A DNA stretch of 6,660 bases from Anaerolineae bacterium. Lineage in GTDB: Bacteria > Chloroflexota > Anaerolineae > 4572-78 > J111. The translations under genes were made by a program, and so were the position numbers. Below the pieces are notes generated by a model. The model saw only the letters and a program-made list of their open reading frames with translations. It did not search any database and was not told where the DNA came from. The stretch lies in NCBI GenBank assembly GCA_020433785.1, contig JAGRCC010000515.1:1-6660 (forward strand). The letters run 5' to 3'. Position 1 is the stretch's first letter. Each line of letters starts with the position of its first letter. This document shows, in pieces, positions 5,745 through 6,660 of the stretch.

Positions 5745-6660
5745 ATGCCTGTTCATCAAGTTACGCCCGTAATCTGCTCAAATTGTAGAACCCAATATAC
5801 GGCCCCGTTCAATAATCTGATCGACGGCCAGGATCAGGCCATGAAAGCGGCCTTTTTGCAAGGACGGCTCAATGTCTCGCAGTGTCCGCAATGCGGGGCT
5901 ATCAACCGGCCGGAAATGCCCATCCTATATTACGATTTGGAAAAAGAGCTGGCTCTGGTTCTGGCTCCAGGCGGGCTGAGCTTGGATAAAACCATTCAGG
6001 AAAAGATGATTGGCGACTTAACCAACAGCCTGGTTAATACCCTGCCGGCCGACCAAATAAAATTTTACCTGCTTAACCCCAAACAGTTTCTCTCGCTGGA
6101 AAGTATGGCTAAAGCCATCCTAGAGGCTGATGGCATTACCGAAGAGATGTTGGAGCAGCAATCGGCCCAAGCCAAACTTATTCAAGAATTCATGCAAGCG
6201 CCTGATGAAGCGACGCTAAAAGAATTGGTCAAAACCCACGACGCCCAGTTGGATTATGCCTTCTTTGAAACCCTCACGGCCTATATGCAAGCCGCTCATA
6301 TGGGCGGCGACCAGGAACAAGCCCAGGCCCTTTACGCCCTCCGTACGGTTTTGGCTCGCTGGAGTACGCAAGGCAAAAAAGCCGTAGCCGAAATTGATCA
6401 AAAAATCGGGTTAATGGTTTTGGAAAGTCAGGATGAGTTATTAGAAAAACTCCAAGCCGCGACCAACGATCAGGAAATAGCGGCTTTGGTCGCGGCCGGT
6501 CATAGCCTGCTTGATTACAGTTTCTTCCAAAAACTAACTGAGAAAATTGATCAGACGACCAAAAGCGGTGACTCCAAAACTGGCACAGCATTGCGCGAAC
6601 TTCGCACCAAGGTCTTAGAGATTAAAGCCAGTCACGAAGAGCAAAGCCGGGCGGCTCTGG
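5745..6660 (+). CDS. CpXC-domain protein with internal helical repeats, 3' end outside window
   Basis: The reading frame is open from ATG 5745 to the last base (305 complete codons), so the C-terminus is missing. The N-terminus shows two cysteine pairs, CSNC (C11, C14) and CPQCG (C47, C50), spaced as in CpXC domains and expected to bind zinc. A conserved-looking segment PILYYDLEKELALVLAP (about 58-74) follows. From about residue 135 the protein is helical, with two related units 87 residues apart: LDYAFFETL (169-177) matches LDYSFFQKL (256-264), and the sequence around both also aligns. The start is fixed by an in-frame stop at 5739-5741; the ribosome site is mediocre (AAAGG at 5728-5732, 12 nt spacing). 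It has its own promoter after a terminator, so it need not belong to the kinase operon. The domain name is well supported, but the biochemical role of CpXC proteins is not established. Confidence 0.88.
   Translation, partial: MPVHQVTPVICSNCRTQYTAPFNNLIDGQDQAMKAAFLQGRLNVSQCPQCGAINRPEMPILYYDLEKELALVLAPGGLSLDKTIQEKMIGDLTNSLVNTLPADQIKFYLLNPKQFLSLESMAKAILEADGITEEMLEQQSAQAKLIQEFMQAPDEATLKELVKTHDAQLDYAFFETLTAYMQAAHMGGDQEQAQALYALRTVLARWSTQGKKAVAEIDQKIGLMVLESQDELLEKLQAATNDQEIAALVAAGHSLLDYSFFQKLTEKIDQTTKSGDSKTGTALRELRTKVLEIKASHEEQSRAAL

Noticed and set aside
6216..6591. Antisense frames of 61 and 105 codons near the window end
   Set aside because: They run opposite the open CpXC frame, which has zinc-binding cysteine pairs and internal repeats; the antisense products look random.

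Overview
The window reads as bacterial chromosomal DNA of moderate GC with densely packed genes, all on the + strand. The gene families point to a Chloroflexota-type bacterium (Anaerolineae-like): a cytosolic Ser/Thr kinase fused to a PQQ-type propeller, a J-domain/VWA fusion, a zinc-ribbon FHA protein, a long CpXC protein, and frequent GTG/TTG starts. This assignment is an inference from gene content. There is no rRNA or other phylogenetic marker here, and similar kinase sequences also occur in cyanobacteria.

Layout: a good sigma70-like promoter (10-38) precedes five co-directional genes: (1) a Ser/Thr kinase with a proline-rich linker and an eight-repeat beta-propeller (72-2201); (2) a PP2C-family Ser/Thr phosphatase (2270-3196); (3) a DnaJ J-domain fused to a von Willebrand A domain (3247-4728); (4) a zinc-ribbon plus FHA protein (4721-5230, overlapping gene 3 by 8 nt); (5) an unrecognised 81-residue acidic protein (5264-5509). 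A strong intrinsic terminator (5546-5576) closes the set. A second promoter (5584-5612) then drives a separate gene for a CpXC zinc-binding protein (5745 to beyond the window end). That reading frame is open to the last base, so the gene is truncated by the window.

How the genes may work together: kinase, phosphatase and FHA reader form a complete write/erase/read set for phosphothreonine signalling. The J-domain/VWA protein adds a possible Hsp70-recruiting, metal-dependent scaffold. The kinase shows no membrane segment, so its propeller is probably a cytosolic sensing or docking module instead of an extracellular receptor. What the cassette senses and what it controls cannot be read from this window.

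There are no tRNA or rRNA genes, CRISPR arrays, insertion sequences or attachment sites that I can see. The only clear DNA repeat is a 24-bp tandem duplication inside the proline-rich linker of the kinase gene.
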